Below are positions 6,491-9,820 of a stretch of DNA of 9,820 nucleotides, piece by piece. The notes under the pieces were generated by a model. That model was not told the origin of the DNA, did not search any database, and worked only from the letters and a program-made list of their open reading frames with translations. Each line of letters opens with the position of its first letter. Positions within the stretch are counted from its first letter, which is position 1. Source of the DNA: an uncultured Collinsella sp. (GTDB taxonomy: Bacteria > Actinomycetota > Coriobacteriia > Coriobacteriales > Coriobacteriaceae); NCBI GenBank assembly GCA_900549215.1, contig URNJ01000060.1:1-9820 (forward strand), read 5' to 3'. The translations under genes were made by a program, and so were the position numbers.

Positions 6491-6523
6491 AATATGACAA
6501 GAGGGCTGTCCCTTTGTCACATT
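6491..6523. repeat. palindrome copy 3 (3' end of acetyltransferase gene), degenerate
   Basis: The right arm TCCCTTTGTCACATT (6509-6523) is identical to copy 1. The left arm AATATGACAAGAGGG (6491-6505) has drifted, leaving two mismatches and two G-U pairs around a CTG loop. It overlaps the acetyltransferase stop TAA (6522-6524 on the minus strand) and lies between that gene and the UvrA-like gene. Decay of one arm suggests that the perfect hairpin is not strictly maintained at this copy. Confidence 0.82.
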
Positions 6524-7076
6524 ACTCGTACCGTGCCTGCCTGCGCCAGTCTTCGCAGGTCAAATACGTAAAGCACTCGGTGCGTACATCGCCCATAAGC
6601 TCGCAGGGCACGTCGCGCTCAACGTGATGTGGCGCGAACCCACATTTTTGCTGGACGCGTAACGACTTGTTATTGCCCTCATAGTATCCACACCAAAGCG
6701 CCTTGCAGCCAAGCGTTTCGAACGCATAGCGCTGCATGGCTCGTACTGCTTCGGGAGCAAAGCCTCGGCCCCAAAATGGCTTGGCGATCCAATAGCCCAC
6801 CTCGAACTCGAGTCCGCCTCTTTGGCTGTTCGACTCACAGCGAGGCGGCATGAGCCCGATGCTGCCCACGGGCTCGTCTGTCTCAGGCAGGCAAATGGCA
6901 AAGGTATGGGGCGCCGTAAAGACCGTCCGAATGATCTCTCTGCTTTCCTCAATGCTTCGATGGGGCGGCCAGCCCGCAGCCGGCCCCACATCCGGGTCGC
7001 TCGCATATGTAAACAGGCTCGCCGCATCCGTCTCGCGCCACGGACGAAGCGTCAAACGCTCAGTATGAATCACCAT
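6522..7076 (-). CDS. GNAT acetyltransferase, RimJ/RimL type
   Basis: A 184-residue GCN5-related N-acetyltransferase. The N-terminus TERLTLRPWRETDAASLF (5-22) is typical of the RimJ/RimL/Acetyltransf_3 group. Motif A, which binds the acetyl-CoA pyrophosphate, is seen as GYWIAKPFWGRGFAPEAV (94-111) with the GRGFAPEA loop. The C-terminal block NNKSLRVQQKCGF (135-147) is the usual motif B region. Members acetylate N-terminal amines of ribosomal proteins, or small molecules including some antibiotics; the substrate here is unknown. AGAGG (7084-7088 on the minus strand) stands 7 nt before the ATG. It is 51 nt after ATPase 2 and 52 nt before the UvrA-like gene, with a palindrome in each gap, so it is probably read as part of a minus-strand transcript. 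Confidence 0.9.
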   Translation of the reverse strand: MVIHTERLTLRPWRETDAASLFTYASDPDVGPAAGWPPHRSIEESREIIRTVFTAPHTFAICLPETDEPVGSIGLMPPRCESNSQRGGLEFEVGYWIAKPFWGRGFAPEAVRAMQRYAFETLGCKALWCGYYEGNNKSLRVQQKCGFAPHHVERDVPCELMGDVRTECFTYLTCEDWRRQARYE

Positions 7077-7096
7077 AATTTAGCCTCTCAAATATC

Positions 7097-7129
7097 GATG
7101 TGATAAAGGGGCCGTCCCTTTGTCGCATC
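7097..7129. repeat. palindrome copy 4 (3' end of ATPase 2)
   Basis: GATGTGATAAAGGGG (7097-7111) pairs with TCCCTTTGTCGCATC (7115-7129) around a CCG loop. There are no mismatches on the + transcript if the three G-U pairs are allowed (T7101-G7125, T7104-G7122, G7111-T7115). The changes relative to copy 1 mostly keep pairing, which suggests the structure itself is under some constraint. The ATPase 2 stop TGA occupies 7128-7130 on the minus strand and so overlaps the repeat edge. Confidence 0.86.
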
Positions 7130-8246
7130 ACTCATGCCATAAAACGCGGTCGCGGATGTACTCGCCCAGCATGGGCACGGTAAACCGGACGAGGCCGTAT
7201 CCGGCAGCCTCGATGACGCGCTCGCGAATCAGGCTTGCGCGATATTTGCTCGCCCAGCTCTGAGTACGGTCGCAGCGCTCAATGATGTCCGACATGCGTG
7301 TCGGCTTGCCCCCGTCAGCAGCCATGGCCTCGATATAGAGGCGTTGCGGACTGCGCAGCCCGTAATACAGAGGCGCGTCAACCGCTTCGTAGAACTCGGA
7401 GACGGCATCCGCATGCCCATCCTCGACATCGTGCCTTTCAATGACCTGCGAGCCACGCCGGACAGCAGAGCGCCACATGTAATAGCCCACCAGCTGAACC
7501 ATATAGGGATGCCCCATGCTCTTGCGCGCCGCAAGGTCCGCCGTCTCCGCGTCAACGTAAAGACCAGTGTCTTTGACCGTCTGGATATACGAATCGCGCA
7601 CCTTGGGCAAAGATATCGCCCCCAACGTACGCTGCTGGGCACGCCGCAAAAACGTCACGCTCGGCTCTTCGAGCAGATCGTCAGCCATACTGGGTAAGCC
7701 GGCGAACACCAGCGCAAGACCGCGCTGGTCGCTATCGGACAAGCCCGTGGCATCCTGGTCTCCAAGCACCTGCTGATAGAGAACGGCAAGAGCCGCCAGC
7801 TCCTCGATAGACGCCGATTGCGCCTCGTCAATCGCAAACAGTATGCCCTTGCCTGGACCGAGCTTCTTAAGGCGCTCGTTGACCAGCCCTCGCAACGTCT
7901 CGCCTTTTGCCCGCGCCGCCTCGACCGACATCCGGCCAAATGACGGACCGAACTCCATTGACGTCACAACGGGTTTATTCGAGCGAAGCGCGTCGGCCAA
8001 GCGGTCGCATAAGCCAAGCGAAGCGGAATCGGAGACAACCGCCCATCCGCGCGCGTTGGCTAGACGCTGCAGCTCCCGTAGGAGGACCGTCTTGCCGCAG
8101 CCGCGGCTTCCCGTAATGAGCATGAGCCTGCCCGGCGCCCCAGCGCCGTTGTCGAGGCCTTCCTCGAAATCTTCGATGACCGACTCGCGACCAATGAGTA
8201 TCGGAGGCCGCTTGCCTGCCGTTGGCTTAAAGGGATTTGGATTCAT
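7128..8246 (-). CDS. P-loop ATPase with C-terminal winged helix (ATPase 2), Cdc6/ORC-like layout
   Basis: A 372-residue relative of ATPase 1 with the same block order: NPFKPTAGKRPPILIGR (4-20), Walker A GSRGCGKTV (46-54), Walker B ILFAIDEAQ (135-143), LVFAGLP (179-185), VTFLRRAQQ (197-205) and HPYMVQLVGYYMW (246-258). A winged-helix region follows at about 297-366 (RMSDIIERCDRTQSWASKYR). The Walker B acid pair (Asp-140, Glu-141) is intact, so ATP hydrolysis is likely. The ATG at 8246 has AGGAGG (8252-8257 on the minus strand) 5 nt upstream. An array of three 10-bp repeats lies 34-63 nt upstream of the start. The two ATPases are too different to be a recent duplication. The function is unknown; transcriptional autoregulation or binding at a replication- or defence-related site are possible readings. 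Confidence 0.88.
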   Translation of the reverse strand: MNPNPFKPTAGKRPPILIGRESVIEDFEEGLDNGAGAPGRLMLITGSRGCGKTVLLRELQRLANARGWAVVSDSASLGLCDRLADALRSNKPVVTSMEFGPSFGRMSVEAARAKGETLRGLVNERLKKLGPGKGILFAIDEAQSASIEELAALAVLYQQVLGDQDATGLSDSDQRGLALVFAGLPSMADDLLEEPSVTFLRRAQQRTLGAISLPKVRDSYIQTVKDTGLYVDAETADLAARKSMGHPYMVQLVGYYMWRSAVRRGSQVIERHDVEDGHADAVSEFYEAVDAPLYYGLRSPQRLYIEAMAADGGKPTRMSDIIERCDRTQSWASKYRASLIRERVIEAAGYGLVRFTVPMLGEYIRDRVLWHE

Positions 8247-8279
8247 GTCGGCCTCCTCGGATTGGCAAACCCTGACAAC

Positions 8280-8311
8280 AGTTATACCAATTTGTACCGA
8301 GTTACACCAAT
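8280..8311. promoter_or_regulatory. three tandem 10-bp repeats upstream of ATPase 2 (putative operator overlapping promoter)
   Basis: The units GTTATACCAA (8281-8290), TTTGTACCGA (8291-8300) and GTTACACCAA (8301-8310) follow one another without gaps. Seen differently, AGTTATACCAAT (8280-8291) and AGTTACACCAAT (8300-8311) are direct repeats exactly 20 bp apart with one mismatch. On the minus strand a -10-like TATAAC (8281-8286) and a -35-like TTGGTG (8305-8310) are separated by 18 bp, so the repeats would cover the promoter of ATPase 2. The AGTTA element and the 10/20-bp spacing are shared with the array before ATPase 1. Binding by a repressor or by the ATPase itself is inferred. Confidence 0.6.
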
Positions 8312-8313
8312 AG

Positions 8314-8346
8314 CATGTGACAAAGGAGCTGTCCCTTTGTCACATG
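8314..8346. repeat. palindrome copy 5 (3' end of Tet(M)-like gene)
   Basis: CATGTGACAAAGGAG (8314-8328) pairs with TCCCTTTGTCACATG (8332-8346) around a CTG loop: 13 Watson-Crick pairs, then one A-C mismatch and one G-U pair next to the loop. On the minus strand it supplies the last codon and stop (ATG TGA, 8340-8345) of the translation-factor gene, just as copy 1 does for trmL. It is directly followed on the left by the 10-bp repeats of ATPase 2. Confidence 0.88.
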
Positions 8347-9820
8347 TGGCCGAAAAACTCGGCGTCTGCTGCTCGCCAGGGGCGGAAGGTGGCAGGGTCG
8401 ATCTTTACGTGCGCCGCGGCGGGCACGTCGTACCATTTGACCGTGTAGCCGGCACCATGGGAGCAGAAGACCGAATCGGGCGTGTTGGGCAGATCGGCCT
8501 CGGGCTCATAGGCGGCCGTCTCGATGACGCGCTCGGCATCATGGCAAGCCGCATAGCCGGCGAACTCTAGGTACAGATGCCCACGACCACTCGTGTAGGC
8601 AGCCACCTCCAGTGCGTAATCCTGCACCTCGGATGCCGGCACGCGACCCACAAGCTTCGCCCGGTCTCCCGCCATCGTCGGCGGCTCGTACTCGGCTCCC
8701 ATGCGTGTGACATCCGAGAGCGCCCGGCCCACGCACTCCCCCGGTACCTCGAGCTCAAAGCGATACCACGGCTCCAGCAGCACCGCCGCGCCGACCTCAT
8801 GCGCCTGCATCAAACCCTGGCGAATTGCGCGGTACGTGGCCTGACGAAAATCGCCGCCCTCGGTGTGCTTGGCATGCGCACGGCCGCCCATGAGCGTAAT
8901 GCGAACATCGGTGATGGGCGAGCCGGTCAGCACGCCCAGGTGGTCGCGCTCCATGGCGTTGGTGAGTGCCAAACGCTGCCAGTTAAGATCGAGCTCGTCG
9001 GTCGAGGTCACGGTACCAAACTGCACGCCCGAACCCGCTGGCAACGGCTCCAGACGCAGATGTACCTCGGCATAGTGGCGCAGCGGCTCAAAGTGGCCCA
9101 CACCCTCGACCGGCTGCGAAATAGTCTCCTTATAGAGAATGCCGCCAGACTCAAACTCGACCGCAAGGCCAAAACGATCGGCAAGCACGCGCTGCACGAC
9201 CTCGAGCTGCACCGCGCCCATCAACTGCAAATGAATCTGCTCAAGATGCGTGTTCCAGCTTACGCCGAGCATGGGATCTTCGTCGGCAAGCTCGGCCAGC
9301 GCTTGGAACACCGTATGGACATCGTGCTCGTTCGGCAGCACCGTATAGGTGAGAACTGGCGCAATGACGGGCGCATCGCCCGCGGGCTCCGCACCCAAGG
9401 CGTCCCCTGGGCGAACGTGCGCAAGGCCCGTCACGGCACAAATACCGCCAGCAGCAACTTCTTGGGCAAGCTCATACTTCTCGCCGTTATAGATGCGCAC
9501 CTGGTCGATCTTTTGCTCCCATGCCTCGGCACCGGAGCGTCCGTTAATCACCTGTTTGGCATGTAGCGTGCCGCCGGTCACCTTAACCCATGCCAAGCGC
9601 TCGCCGCGATCCCCGCGGCTCACGCGGTAGACGCGGGCGGCAAACTCCGGAAGCCACGCCTGTTTGCGCATCAGCGCGCATATGCCATCCAGCAGCTCGT
9701 CCACGCATTGGTCCTTGAGCGCCGAGCCGGCAAAACAGGGAAAGAGTTTGCGCTCGGCAACCATGCGCGACAGCGTCGCGACGGAAAGCTCACCCGCCTC
9801 AAAAAACTCCTCGAGCGCCG
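8340..9820 (-). CDS. Tet(M)-like translation-factor GTPase, 3' part only
   Basis: The C-terminal 493 or so residues of an EF-G/ribosomal-protection-type GTPase. The frame stays open to the window edge, so the ATG at 9764 is internal. The end of the G domain is seen in KLFPCFAGSALKDQCVDELLD. A domain II follows (RVYRVSRGDRGERLAWVKVTGG), then domain III (LQLMGAVQLEVVQRVLADRFGL) and domain IV (ILYKETI through LEPLPAGSGVQF and PITDVRITLMGG). These align by eye with Tet(M)/Tet(O), which release tetracycline from the ribosome. The tail carries NTPDSVFCSHGAGYTVKWYD, a block I associate with the broader chromosomal translation-factor GTPase group rather than acquired Tet proteins, so tetracycline resistance should not be assumed. 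The nucleotide-binding motifs lie outside the window. The final Met and stop come from palindrome copy 5. Confidence 0.85.
   Translation of the reverse strand, partial: ALEEFFEAGELSVATLSRMVAERKLFPCFAGSALKDQCVDELLDGICALMRKQAWLPEFAARVYRVSRGDRGERLAWVKVTGGTLHAKQVINGRSGAEAWEQKIDQVRIYNGEKYELAQEVAAGGICAVTGLAHVRPGDALGAEPAGDAPVIAPVLTYTVLPNEHDVHTVFQALAELADEDPMLGVSWNTHLEQIHLQLMGAVQLEVVQRVLADRFGLAVEFESGGILYKETISQPVEGVGHFEPLRHYAEVHLRLEPLPAGSGVQFGTVTSTDELDLNWQRLALTNAMERDHLGVLTGSPITDVRITLMGGRAHAKHTEGGDFRQATYRAIRQGLMQAHEVGAAVLLEPWYRFELEVPGECVGRALSDVTRMGAEYEPPTMAGDRAKLVGRVPASEVQDYALEVAAYTSGRGHLYLEFAGYAACHDAERVIETAAYEPEADLPNTPDSVFCSHGAGYTVKWYDVPAAAHVKIDPATFRPWRAADAEFFGHM

Noticed and set aside
6470..6520. N-terminal extension of the UvrA-like protein from a GTG at 6520
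   Set aside because: The extension is encoded largely by palindrome copy 3 and has no ribosome-binding site, whereas ATG 6469 has a strong one and gives the normal family N-terminus.
2711..8346. Palindromes read as integron attC sites
   Set aside because: They lie at gene 3' ends as attC sites do, but they are near-perfect hairpins with 1-3 nt loops and lack the paired R/L box layout and the extrahelical bases; no integrase is present.
8577..9566. Long + strand open frame (329 codons) over the Tet(M)-like gene
   Set aside because: Antisense shadow of a well-supported translation-factor gene; His/Arg-rich with no recognisable domains.

Overview
The window looks like chromosomal DNA of a Collinsella-type gut actinobacterium (Coriobacteriia). 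The basis is high-GC codon use with C or G in third positions, the mix of protein families, and short palindromes with CTGTCCC centres of the kind I associate with Collinsella. The genus is inferred from memory, not from a search. No RNA genes, insertion-sequence transposase or CRISPR array are visible. No stretch over about 120 bases lacks a gene.

Left part (1-2717, all + strand): the 3' end of an FMN-reductase/flavodoxin-like gene; a small ArsC/Spx-fold protein whose usual catalytic cysteine is serine; a CobW/COG0523 metal-chaperone GTPase followed by a good intrinsic terminator; and a TrmL-type tRNA 2'-O-methyltransferase with a roughly 40-residue insertion.

Middle and right part (2718-9820): two distantly related P-loop ATPases of about 370 residues with C-terminal winged-helix regions (2836-3936 on + and 7128-8246 on -). 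They enclose a class II UvrA-like ABC ATPase and a RimJ/RimL-type acetyltransferase, both on -. At the right edge is the 3' part of a Tet(M)-like translation-factor GTPase, also on -. The four minus-strand genes would be read in the order GTPase, ATPase, acetyltransferase, UvrA.

Two layers of non-coding structure stand out. First, five copies of a 31-33 bp palindrome (arms close to ATGTGACAAAGGG) lie at the 3' end of every gene from trmL rightward, usually overlapping the stop codon. Second, each winged-helix ATPase has its own array of 10-bp-phased motifs just upstream. The first array has TTAA at 2758, 2768, 2778, 2788 and 2808, with a degenerate copy at 2798. The second has three tandem 10-mers at 8281-8310. 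Both carry AGTTA half-sites spaced by about two helical turns. The best candidate for an undescribed system is therefore a pair of Cdc6/ORC-like ATPase plus phased-operator modules, each bracketed by palindromes. Autoregulation by the ATPases is an inference, not something the sequence proves.
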